Below, one piece after another: positions 1 through 6,120 of a stretch of 9,608 bases of DNA (positions are counted from its first letter, which is position 1; every line of letters begins with the position of its first letter). Source of the DNA: Thermoplasmatota archaeon (GTDB taxonomy: Archaea > Thermoplasmatota > E2 > DHVEG-1). The notes below the pieces were generated by a model, which was not told the origin of the DNA, did no database searches, and saw nothing but the letters and a program-made list of their open reading frames with translations. Both the position numbers and the translations under genes were made by a program. The stretch is from NCBI GenBank assembly GCA_030612095.1, contig JAUWOO010000066.1, positions 1 through 9,608 on the forward strand, written 5' to 3'.

Positions 1-30
1 AATTTCATTTGAATCAACGATGAGTCTCAT
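1..30 (-). CDS. PIN-domain (VapC-like) toxin, N-terminus only, cut by window edge
   Basis: Only the first ten codons are visible, reading MRLIVDSNEI. This matches the opening beta strand of PIN-domain ribonucleases, where a hydrophobic run leads into the first catalytic aspartate followed by S/T-N (here D6-S7-N8). The start ATG at 30-28 overlaps the stop TGA of the upstream antitoxin gene at 29-27 in an ATGA arrangement, the usual sign of translational coupling in toxin-antitoxin operons. By family knowledge the product would be a Mg-dependent ribonuclease held inactive by the antitoxin encoded just before it. The remaining acidic residues lie outside the window, so activity and integrity cannot be judged. 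The call rests on ten residues plus the gene context. Confidence 0.6.
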   Translation of the reverse strand, partial: MRLIVDSNEI

Positions 31-248
31 TCAGAATACCTTTTCAATAAAGCCTCTTTGATTTCTTTGTCGAGTACCTCTACATCTTTCTTACTAAATT
101 TGCTTTTTTTAACCAATTCATCCATCAGCTGAAGTTTTTTAGCTTGTTCCCACAGTGCTCTCCTAGCTATTTCACTCCATTTTATCTCATTATGCTTTTT
201 TATGAGGGTATGGAGTTCCTTTGGTATTGATAAAGTAATGTTCACCAT
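27..248 (-). CDS. VapB-like ribbon-helix-helix antitoxin
   Basis: This 73-aa protein begins MVNITLSIPKELHTLI. That is the short beta strand plus first helix typical of ribbon-helix-helix DNA-binding antitoxins, followed by a second helix around residues 23-37 (KWSEIARRAL). The charged, Lys/Glu-rich C-terminal half (about residues 38-73) is the part that usually wraps around the toxin. It lies directly upstream of, and overlaps by ATGA with, a PIN-domain start, which supports a VapBC pair. The antitoxin is expected to neutralise the toxin and, with it, repress its own promoter. A plausible operator sits between the TATA box and the start. Start choice: ATG at 248 gives the complete fold and a short leader of about 9 nt from the predicted start site. 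There is no strong Shine-Dalgarno sequence, so translation may be nearly leaderless. The exact VapB subfamily cannot be told. Confidence 0.75.
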   Translation of the reverse strand: MVNITLSIPKELHTLIKKHNEIKWSEIARRALWEQAKKLQLMDELVKKSKFSKKDVEVLDKEIKEALLKRYSE

Positions 249-257
249 TTTATCTCT

Positions 258-282
258 TATGTGTATTATGTGTTTTCACATA
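258..282. promoter_or_regulatory. Candidate autoregulatory operator (TATGTG half-sites)
   Basis: Three copies of one hexamer lie between the TATA box and the antitoxin start: TATGTG at 258-263, TATGTG at 267-272 and its inverse CACATA at 277-282. The last two form the hairpin-like dyad ATGTG-TTTT-CACAT (268-281). Binding here would block assembly of the initiation complex. Ribbon-helix-helix antitoxins commonly repress their operon through short inverted or tandem half-sites in this position, so this is a reasonable but untested operator. Confidence 0.45.
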
Positions 283-286
283 TAAA
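280..286 (-). promoter_or_regulatory. TATA box of the toxin-antitoxin operon
   Basis: On the minus strand the sequence TTTATAT (286 to 280) follows a purine-rich stretch (AAAGGTAAAA) that could serve as a BRE. Archaeal initiation about 26 nt from the box centre would fall near position 257, roughly 9 nt before the antitoxin ATG. Seen in sequence; promoter activity is inferred. Confidence 0.5.
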
Positions 287-290
287 TATT

Positions 291-447
291 TTACCTTTAA
301 ATTCATTAATGCAAAAAGGATACGACATCAATCTCGTCTTAAAACTATTCTATTGGTTTGAACTGTTTTCATTTGCCACACTGCTTATATTATCCTCCAT
401 TTACAATCTTGAACTCGTTAACCACACTAATCACTGGAAATCTTATT
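291..447. other. Intergenic stretch with no recognisable gene
   Basis: AT-rich sequence between the toxin-antitoxin promoter and the group II intron-like element. All three minus-strand frames are broken by stops. A hydrophobic plus-strand open frame crosses it but has no family resemblance, and its beginning overlaps the toxin-antitoxin operator region. If the intron reading is right, positions just below 448 would be the 3' exon or insertion-target side. Nothing else is recognised. Confidence 0.4.
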
Positions 448-522
448 ATAGAGTAAAGCTGAGCTGTTACCAGCTCTTCCTTCTCTCGTAGACCGTACGT
501 ACGAATTTCCCGTATACGGCCT
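448..522 (-). mobile_element. Group II intron 3' end (domains V and VI), remnant
   Basis: Read on the minus strand, 522-490 is a 33-nt element with the architecture of group II intron domain V. It has an 8-bp lower helix (AGGCCGTA pairing with TACGGTCT), then a bulge with U on one side and ACG on the other. Above that is a short upper helix closed by GAAA-like sequence. The string CGTACGTACGG is characteristic of domain V. A 2-nt linker (489-488) leads into a domain VI-like hairpin. That hairpin has outer GAG/CTC and AAG/CTT pairs and an inner 6-bp stem GAGCTG/CAGCTC with a GTAA loop (476-461). An unpaired A at 454 lies seven bases from a terminal AT (449-448), as expected for branch point and 3' splice site. 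The catalytic triad position normally AGC reads GGC. No reverse transcriptase, domain I or GTGCG-type 5' end is seen nearby, so this is most likely a 5'-truncated, inactive copy. Confidence 0.62.
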
Positions 523-625
523 TCTCCATAATTGCCCCATTACAGGGAGTGAGGTTTCATCAGAGCCTCTAGGGAAGTGAGTTTATACTCTAGTAGCGAG
601 GATGGCGTAGTCGAGTAGATATCTT
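523..625 (-). other. Non-coding stretch, possibly more of the intron remnant
   Basis: This segment immediately 5' of the domain V-like element is richer in G+C than its surroundings; 481-600 holds 57 G/C in 120. It contains small self-complementary pieces such as GAGG...CCTC and CCC...GGG. It could be the tail of intron domain IV. No protein fragment of a reverse transcriptase could be recognised in any frame, and no tRNA fold was found. Confidence 0.3.
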
Positions 626-1261
626 CTATTCTTTTTTTCGTTTCCATATTAAAAATACTGCTATTGCAATCAGGGTAAAAAGAAGTTCAAAACCAGGTGT
701 GCCATTGGTATCATTGTTGTCACTGGAGTTACCATTATCCTCTGTGTATCCTTCCCATAATTCATCAAGGATATAAGCATTAATAACAGAGAAGGAAATC
801 TCGTCATCCTCATCATCATTTTTATTAAATTGCGCTCGAATATTCAAAGGTGCAGTACCACCTGCCCATTTAGCATCAGATTTAACGCGCATCTTCCACA
901 CATATGTAGATACATTCCCTTTTAGTAAATTGTAGAATGGAACTGAATCAAAAAAACCACCTATCCCTTCCAGCATTTCAAACGAGGACTCTTCTGAACT
1001 GCTTTCGCCTACTTCCCAAATTTCTATGCTTGCATATTGTAAATTTATTTTTGCACTAATGGTGGCTCTTACATAAAATGGCTCACCGCATTTCAGTTCC
1101 GCGTGATCAACAGTTGTATTCTGCCATTCAAAGCCATCTTTGCTGTACCAAGCGTCAAAGGTTCCATAGTCGCATTCGGGTGTTTCATAAGCAAATGAAC
1201 AATCACCAAAAATCAGAACAAATATGCATATTGAAAGCACAACTATCAAAAATTTCCTCAT
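626..1261 (-). CDS. Secreted surface protein with PGF-type C-terminal sorting signal
   Basis: A 211-aa exported protein. Residues 1-24 are a Sec signal peptide (basic MRK, long hydrophobic core, probable cleavage after SFA24). The ectodomain includes CGEPFYVRA (58-66) and KWAGGTAPLNI (131-141) and looks like a beta-sandwich. An acidic, Asn/Asp/Ser-rich linker (about 172-188) precedes TPGFELL (188-194), a hydrophobic helix and the basic tail KRKKE. That tripartite end matches PGF-CTERM signals processed by archaeosortase A, which removes the segment and attaches a lipid. Five N-X-S/T sequons support surface exposure. The ectodomain recalls the sarcinarray family of Methanosarcina, but this is from memory. 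ATG at 1261 is preferred over GTG at 1270 because the basic residues then directly precede the hydrophobic core. It starts 48 nt after the 918-aa gene ends, so it may share that transcript. Its ligand or partner is unknown. Confidence 0.7.
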   Translation of the reverse strand: MRKFLIVVLSICIFVLIFGDCSFAYETPECDYGTFDAWYSKDGFEWQNTTVDHAELKCGEPFYVRATISAKINLQYASIEIWEVGESSSEESSFEMLEGIGGFFDSVPFYNLLKGNVSTYVWKMRVKSDAKWAGGTAPLNIRAQFNKNDDEDDEISFSVINAYILDELWEGYTEDNGNSSDNNDTNGTPGFELLFTLIAIAVFLIWKRKKE

Positions 1262-1297
1262 TACTTCCACTAGATAATACTATAATACCACTGTATT

Positions 1298-1303
1298 AAA
1301 AAA
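1298..1303 (-). terminator. Possible oligo-T transcription stop
   Basis: Six consecutive T on the minus strand (1303 to 1298) begin 7 nt after the stop codon of the 918-aa protein. Archaeal RNA polymerase can terminate on T-runs, so this could end or attenuate the upstream three-gene transcript before the PGF-anchored gene. The run is short, so read-through is likely. Confidence 0.25.
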
Positions 1304-1309
1304 CTTTTC

Positions 1310-4066
1310 TTAGCTATGGCCTAATCCATGTGCCTCATCAATATCCCCTTCAATATCTCCGACCATCATACCCCATGATGGAACCACTCCAAAGGCAACT
1401 GTAGTAACATCAAAATTTATGCGATTGTTTGAACCAATCTTGAGTCCATTGACTATTACATCTTTCTTTTCCCTAACATATATTTGTGGTTCATGACCAA
1501 ATAATGGGTTGAACAGAGTCTCATCACTACTATCGATAACCTTGAATTGAGCATACTCGCCATGAACATCTATAAGCCAGATGTTCAACGTCACAATCCA
1601 TGGAGTAACTGGTGTTGGGGGTAAAATAGGTATACCAGTTGGACCGAGCATGCACAAATTCTTGACACCCAACCAATACTCCTTCTTTCCTTCAAACTCA
1701 ACTTCTTTGAAAGGATCCAAATAATTTGGATACTGATCAATTGCAAGACGAATAGTTTCACTCCATTGAAAAGCACCGTCGTCATCATTGTGAGTAAGAT
1801 TAATATCCAAACCAAATGGAATTGCAAACTGATTTTTAAGAGCATCCATTGCTTCACCACTTAACGTATCTTTGACATCTTGTGCACTGAATCCTGCATC
1901 GGACGGTATTGCATTTTCTATCTGTTCATCAATCTTGCTTTCAATGTTGGAAAACACATTTTCAATATCATCCTTGATTTTGTAGACATACCATTCCCGT
2001 ACACAGTACACTGCCTTCGTTCCAACACTACTAAACAAAGAACCATTTTGATATGCAGACTTATTAAGATACATACTAATATTGTTGGTATACTTAGCCA
2101 ATAGGTCATTTTTTGCTGCGGTCATAAGTTCGATGGGATTGGGATAATTTGTTGAATTAATACTTGGATCTTGCTTGATGTCACCGATTAATCCTAAGAT
2201 TTCTGTTAGTGCATTCCATGATTCTGTTTCCACCCAATCGTAAAAATCACCGTAGATATTCTCAGCATTAGAACTTCCATTGCCAGTTTTTATCAACTCA
2301 CCCAGATTTGGATTGAAAACATCATCTTTATATTTCTGGATAGTATCGACAAGATTTTCATCATTCAGGGAATCATTCCTGTAGAAAACATCTTTGACAT
2401 CATTTTTTGTACTCTCATACTCCGAATAATGATTCAAAATTACTCGAATAGTGACATCTTCCTCTATTTTACTATCAATAGTTGTAAAATGGGTCCAGTT
2501 TACCCATGTTGTGTTACCAGACGTTTCTACTGTTTTGTCACTCCAATGGTGCTGACGAGTCCAATGAACATCATATATTTCACCATATAGCGTACATCCC
2601 TGTACAACTAGGTCTTTAGGAGGTTTATCTATCGCATCCTTAAATTCATAATAATCAAATGTCCACGGTTCTGTACCATTATCAATAGTGTAGCCAGTAT
2701 GATTGCCATATGTAACAGTAGGGTATGTATCTCTTTTTACATCTGTTCTAATTTCAACAGTATAAACTATGGAGATAATGTTATTTATTCTGTCCAATGT
2801 GGTTTGATTTTGCTCTAATGCACCTTTTTCGATATTTACAAAACCGTAGCCCAGGTTTATGTATTCTTCAACCTTATTTTTAATGTCATCTTCATTTGCA
2901 TCCACCAACTCCACAGATACATGATTGCCAATAATATCGACAAAATGAAGGATGATGCTTGTGTAATTATAAAGAGGAATCTCGGCAATTTCAGATATGT
3001 TTATGTGTGGACTATCATCGATACTTGTGTTTTCGTCATCACCGGCATCTAAATTTGCAATTCCTTTGGAAAAATCACTTGGATCGACGATGAATTCATC
3101 TCCATCCATGCCATTAAACATATTTGTGAGTGGTTGGTCACCTGAATTTTTAAGAGCCTTTCCGCATTCTACTGCAAATTCAACGATACTCAAAGGGTCA
3201 ACACTACCAAACACCAGCCCCCCTTCAAACAACAGGCCACCGTTTACAAGTGGCGAGAGATGCTTATTATCTACCACATTCAATGGTTTACCGCTGCTGT
3301 AGTGCTTATAGCCCCTAGCAAGAGAATAAACATTAGAAAGTACTGTGGTAAAGGTCCACAGCGGTTTAATGCCGTTAATCGTGTCATTATATTCATCTAC
3401 CAGACTTTTGAGAAGAGGATACCTGGATGTGATAACAGAAGAAACAGTAATCCTTCGTGTTGTAACGATTTTCCCCTCTGATGCACCATCTAGTTTCTTA
3501 ATTTCTATGTTTACTGGCACCTCCGCAACCCAATATGTTTTATGACTCTTTTCAGCCTCAGGTCCAATTAATGGGATGGTAAAACGTTCCATATCCATTT
3601 CTAAATCGCTGAATGTTATATTGTCCAAAGAGGTGATGGGATAGTCCTCATCTTCAGGAATAACAACATTTATTGCATACCGTCCATCGTTAAAGGAATC
3701 GTAGAGATAGTTACCGGTAAGATAAATATTTAGTTCATCTAATATAATATCTTTAACTCGATTGCAATTTATTTCATCTGCACTAAATGATGGGTCTTCT
3801 GGTTGAATTACTGGCTTTTTACCTATTTCTTTTAACCCTTTCATACCAGCAATGTTCAATGCAGTAGCTAAATCAGCCTCAGCATAACGCAATAAATTTT
3901 CAATTTCGTTGAAATCAAGGGTACTTGATATCTCGATTGCTTTCTGCATTTCCAGCTGTGTGACATAAACTGTTGTAAAACTACTCCCAAGTATGAGAAA
4001 GATACCAATAACTGAGAATGGAATGCGGGCACGATCATCCTTTAGAAAACTTCCCCATGTTTTCAT
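1310..4066 (-). CDS. Giant prepilin-like surface protein (resembles haloarchaeal DUF7286)
   Basis: A 918-aa protein. The N-terminus MKTWGSFLKDDRARIPFSVI has a basic-Ala site (R13-A14) followed by a hydrophobic helix to about residue 36, as in prepilins cut by PibD-like peptidases; it could equally act as an uncleaved anchor. The rest appears extracellular and carries about 17 N-glycosylation sequons. It has a helical stretch after the membrane segment, an aromatic-rich part at about 445-550 with HWTRQHHW, and a C-terminal domain containing TPWIVTLNIWLIDVHGEY and ending VPSWGMMVGDIEGDIDEAHG. That ending recalls haloarchaeal DUF7286 proteins, by memory. ATG 4066 is chosen because it overlaps the upstream stop in ATGA and has GGTGA 7 nt before it; an upstream in-frame ATG at 4081 lacks this support. 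No enzymatic motif is seen. The role, probably a structural or adhesive subunit of a surface assembly, is inferred. Confidence 0.65.
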   Translation of the reverse strand: MKTWGSFLKDDRARIPFSVIGIFLILGSSFTTVYVTQLEMQKAIEISSTLDFNEIENLLRYAEADLATALNIAGMKGLKEIGKKPVIQPEDPSFSADEINCNRVKDIILDELNIYLTGNYLYDSFNDGRYAINVVIPEDEDYPITSLDNITFSDLEMDMERFTIPLIGPEAEKSHKTYWVAEVPVNIEIKKLDGASEGKIVTTRRITVSSVITSRYPLLKSLVDEYNDTINGIKPLWTFTTVLSNVYSLARGYKHYSSGKPLNVVDNKHLSPLVNGGLLFEGGLVFGSVDPLSIVEFAVECGKALKNSGDQPLTNMFNGMDGDEFIVDPSDFSKGIANLDAGDDENTSIDDSPHINISEIAEIPLYNYTSIILHFVDIIGNHVSVELVDANEDDIKNKVEEYINLGYGFVNIEKGALEQNQTTLDRINNIISIVYTVEIRTDVKRDTYPTVTYGNHTGYTIDNGTEPWTFDYYEFKDAIDKPPKDLVVQGCTLYGEIYDVHWTRQHHWSDKTVETSGNTTWVNWTHFTTIDSKIEEDVTIRVILNHYSEYESTKNDVKDVFYRNDSLNDENLVDTIQKYKDDVFNPNLGELIKTGNGSSNAENIYGDFYDWVETESWNALTEILGLIGDIKQDPSINSTNYPNPIELMTAAKNDLLAKYTNNISMYLNKSAYQNGSLFSSVGTKAVYCVREWYVYKIKDDIENVFSNIESKIDEQIENAIPSDAGFSAQDVKDTLSGEAMDALKNQFAIPFGLDINLTHNDDDGAFQWSETIRLAIDQYPNYLDPFKEVEFEGKKEYWLGVKNLCMLGPTGIPILPPTPVTPWIVTLNIWLIDVHGEYAQFKVIDSSDETLFNPLFGHEPQIYVREKKDVIVNGLKIGSNNRINFDVTTVAFGVVPSWGMMVGDIEGDIDEAHGLGHS

Positions 4067-5391
4067 CTTCTCGTCACCCATACAGTGAGAACAACTTCTG
4101 CTTTGTTTAGCGAAATACGTTCAAAAAGCCAGTTTGAAATCATTTCTTCAAAATCGATAAGCACATCAATGTCGATTAACTCAAAAACACTGTCGACAAA
4201 ATACTGGATATATGGGTCCATGAAACTGGCTACTATGCTAGTTACATTTTCCTTTATCGCCATTTCAAGTGCATCGAAACCTTCTGCAAGAGAATCAATT
4301 GATTCTCCAAGAAAATCAGTGAAATTTTCAATGAGGATATTGGTAATTTCATCAAAGATGGGGCTACTCACAGAGTCGTTAACAATATCTGCAAACATGC
4401 TATCAACCGTTCCAAGGGCCTCACCCATAACTGCACTTATGGCATCTTCTGCAATAGTTCCAATTGCCGCCTTGAGTTTATTAAAACCATAATCAAGTGT
4501 AGCATTTACAATACCTGGAAAAACAGTTTCGTTATCTGAATTTCTAATGCCGTCAATCAGAAAACCATATACAAGCATAGTAACATTTTCACGTACTGCA
4601 TTGGTTGCATTTCCAAAATCATCATAGGGTGGAGTTGCGCTAGTATAATTCTCAATTACACTTGTAATATTTGTAATCAGCGGGATATCTCCAAACAACC
4701 CACCAAATAACTCTTCCTTCAGCCAATATTTTGTGAAAATGATCTGTGTATCACCAAGGTTTATCACTGGTTTGTATGGCATCATGATGAAGCTTTTTGC
4801 TACATGACAATCTTGATTTGGTGGATGCTCGCCAATATATAATTCACCACCAAACGGCACCCCTTTTATTGGATGCCACCATGTGGTTAGATTAAAGCTG
4901 TATTTATCCCCCAGATATGAAGAAAAAAAACTTTTTGTTTCATTTTTAAGCTGCCGATCGTAGTCACCGGTAAATATGTTAAATCGATTGGTTCCAAATA
5001 CTGAAAAAGGTAGTCTAAATTGACATCCTAGATTTTCAGCCAAGAGATTGGCATGTGTTTTATGAATTTGTTCGCGAGCGAGCAACCAGTCAAGAATTGA
5101 ACTATAAAGTCCTTCAGAGGAAGTATTAATGCCAATACTTTTTGCCGCATCATCTATGATATCGCCACACATTTTGTAGCTGAATTTATCCACCCGGGAA
5201 ACTAGGAATGTATTCAATGCCTCATCGGCAACATGTTCGCGATGTTTCTCAATGGATGTATCAATAGCAATATCACTTTGAAGTGCAGGAAGTAAAACAA
5301 CTCCGGATAGAGATACCATAACTATGAAAAGAACAGCATCGTACATCGAGGAAACGCCTCGAGTATTTTTCAGAAATCTTCGTCTTTTCAT
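4063..5391 (-). CDS. Prepilin-like surface protein (resembles haloarchaeal DUF7284)
   Basis: A 442-aa protein beginning MKRRRFLKNTRGVSSMYDAV. A basic patch ends in R11-G12, followed by VSS and a hydrophobic helix to about residue 37. This is the layout of archaeal class III signal peptides, with predicted cleavage after G12. The ectodomain has about 12 N-X-S/T sequons. A segment at 170-206 (TWWHPIKGVPFGGELYIGEH, then PPNQDCHVA) resembles a motif I associate with haloarchaeal DUF7284, where an aromatic-Pro sequence precedes a PP..DVH stretch. Residues 300-425 are predominantly amphipathic helix, and the C-terminus KAEVVLTVWVTRR is a short beta strand. ATG 5391 has GGAG 8 nt upstream. The gene lies 34 nt after the 163-aa gene and overlaps the 918-aa gene by ATGA, so the products are probably needed together. 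Function is unknown; a minor pilin or envelope-complex subunit is the best inference. Confidence 0.6.
   Translation of the reverse strand: MKRRRFLKNTRGVSSMYDAVLFIVMVSLSGVVLLPALQSDIAIDTSIEKHREHVADEALNTFLVSRVDKFSYKMCGDIIDDAAKSIGINTSSEGLYSSILDWLLAREQIHKTHANLLAENLGCQFRLPFSVFGTNRFNIFTGDYDRQLKNETKSFFSSYLGDKYSFNLTTWWHPIKGVPFGGELYIGEHPPNQDCHVAKSFIMMPYKPVINLGDTQIIFTKYWLKEELFGGLFGDIPLITNITSVIENYTSATPPYDDFGNATNAVRENVTMLVYGFLIDGIRNSDNETVFPGIVNATLDYGFNKLKAAIGTIAEDAISAVMGEALGTVDSMFADIVNDSVSSPIFDEITNILIENFTDFLGESIDSLAEGFDALEMAIKENVTSIVASFMDPYIQYFVDSVFELIDIDVLIDFEEMISNWLFERISLNKAEVVLTVWVTRR
4074..4079 (-). promoter_or_regulatory. Shine-Dalgarno site deciding the start of the 918-aa protein
   Basis: GGGTGA on the minus strand, 7 nt before ATG 4066, complements the conserved 3' end of archaeal 16S rRNA. 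It lies inside the last codons of the 442-aa gene. Together with the ATGA overlap it indicates reinitiation or coupled translation, and it argues against the outer ATG at 4081. Confidence 0.65.
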
Positions 5392-5399
5392 CTCGTTTT

Positions 5400-5403
5400 C
5401 TCC
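5400..5403 (-). promoter_or_regulatory. Shine-Dalgarno site of the 442-aa gene
   Basis: GGAG on the minus strand lies 8 nt before ATG 5391, within the 34-nt gap following the 163-aa gene. It supports this start and internal translation within one transcript. Confidence 0.5.
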
Positions 5404-5425
5404 AAGTAGTATTGAAATTGATTTT

Positions 5426-5917
5426 TTAGTTGGTGTTCCACATTATAATCGTCAACTTTCCGGGCACTATCTGCACCTCATTAAGATAAATACCTACACT
5501 TTTTGAGACGGCAACTCGATCTCCAATGTAATCTGGTAGATTCTCTGGAAAATCTTCATAGGTATTGTCCCAGCTTATTCTAAGAGTAAAATTTACACCA
5601 GATGTTTTGTATTCATCACGTATGAGATACAACGCAGATTTTCCATCATCGCTATTCAGCAATGGTAAATCAACTACTCCTCCTTCCCTCATAAGATAGC
5701 AGTCAGGGTTGGTTAGTTTCGTTGCAATAAAATCAGCCGTTTGATATTTTTCAAGAGATTCAACTCTAACTCCATATGCAGTATAAACTGTAGCAAGCAG
5801 TACAAAAAATAACGTAAATCCAATCATTACAACCGATAAAGCAGGCAAAGATGTGAACTCCTCAGAAACTGCTTTTTCATCATGTATAAACTTCTTAAGA
5901 CGTAACCTTTTTACCAT
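5426..5917 (-). CDS. Small prepilin-like protein (resembles haloarchaeal DUF7285)
   Basis: A 163-aa protein, first gene of the surface cluster. A Lys/Arg-rich N-terminus (MVKRLRLKKF) leads to EKAVSEE at 14-20 and a hydrophobic helix at about 24-47. K15-A16 followed by V-S-E is the pattern of archaeal type IV prepilin processing sites. The remainder is a small soluble domain with GVNFTLRISW (107-116) and a C-terminal strand VQIVPGKLTIIMW (148-160). The beta-strand ending and the membrane segment recall haloarchaeal DUF7285, from memory only. Start choice is uncertain. ATG at 5929 is in frame, but the predicted transcription start from the nearby TATA box falls near 5925, favouring ATG 5917; neither has a well-spaced Shine-Dalgarno. 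Likely a minor pilin or assembly-initiating subunit acting with the two larger proteins encoded downstream. Confidence 0.6.
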   Translation of the reverse strand: MVKRLRLKKFIHDEKAVSEEFTSLPALSVVMIGFTLFFVLLATVYTAYGVRVESLEKYQTADFIATKLTNPDCYLMREGGVVDLPLLNSDDGKSALYLIRDEYKTSGVNFTLRISWDNTYEDFPENLPDYIGDRVAVSKSVGIYLNEVQIVPGKLTIIMWNTN

Positions 5918-5944
5918 TTTCCCCCACATGTATAGATTTACAAG

Positions 5945-5955
5945 TTTATTATAAA
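5945..5955 (-). promoter_or_regulatory. TATA box of the surface-protein cluster
   Basis: TTTATAATAAA on the minus strand (5955 to 5945), centred about 26 nt from position 5925. This would give a leader of about 8 nt before ATG 5917. A second, nearly palindromic box TTTATAAATA at 5981-5990 (TATTTATAAA on the minus strand) could drive either direction. Confidence 0.45.
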
Positions 5956-6081
5956 TCTAAAAATATGTATAAGCAACAATTTTATAAATATTATTAAAAA
6001 ATCAAGAAATATTTTTATAATTTTTGGGAATGAAAAACATAATTGGTCAAATCCAATTTATCCACATTGCAGGAAAAACCG

Positions 6082-6090
6082 TTATATAAA
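6082..6090 (+). promoter_or_regulatory. TATA box of leucyl-tRNA synthetase
   Basis: TTATATAAA preceded by the purine-rich GGAAAAACC, a good archaeal BRE/TATA pair. Initiation about 26 nt from its centre falls near 6112, about 9 nt before ATG 6121. This supports that start and a short leader, and makes the upstream in-frame TTG at 6043 unlikely to be used. Confidence 0.55.
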
Positions 6091-6120
6091 GCATCCTATA
6101 TTCCTCAGCTGATAAGAACC

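Noticed and set aside
461..476. Perfect 6-bp hairpin GAGCTG/CAGCTC as a terminator
   Set aside because: No T-run follows on either strand. Its position two linker bases and a few pairs after a domain V-like element makes intron domain VI the better reading.
261..491. 76-aa hydrophobic plus-strand frame
   Set aside because: It starts inside the antitoxin operator region and ends in the intron-like domain VI/V area. There is no Shine-Dalgarno and no family resemblance, so it is probably chance in AT-rich DNA.
531..600. Possible tRNA-like fold
   Set aside because: Short GAGG/CCTC pairing and a TTTCATC string were examined, but there is no acceptor stem, T-loop consensus or anticodon arm that fits.
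4085..4492. 135-aa plus-strand open frame opposite the 442-aa gene
   Set aside because: Ser-rich shadow frame of the helical part of the opposite gene, with no start signal and no recognisable family.
448..6000. Idea that the surface genes are cargo inside a giant intron domain IV
   Set aside because: No domain I-III or GTGYG 5' end was recognised upstream of the cluster, and the cluster has its own promoter. A truncated remnant is the simpler explanation.
5990..6021. AT-only inverted repeat as an origin or operator
   Set aside because: Imperfect, composed almost wholly of A and T in a very AT-rich region, with no repeated binding boxes; likely chance.
6043..6120. In-frame TTG extension of leucyl-tRNA synthetase by 26 residues
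   Set aside because: A TATA box at 6082-6090 lies inside it, the extension has no resemblance to synthetase N-termini, and ATG 6121 fits the family start.
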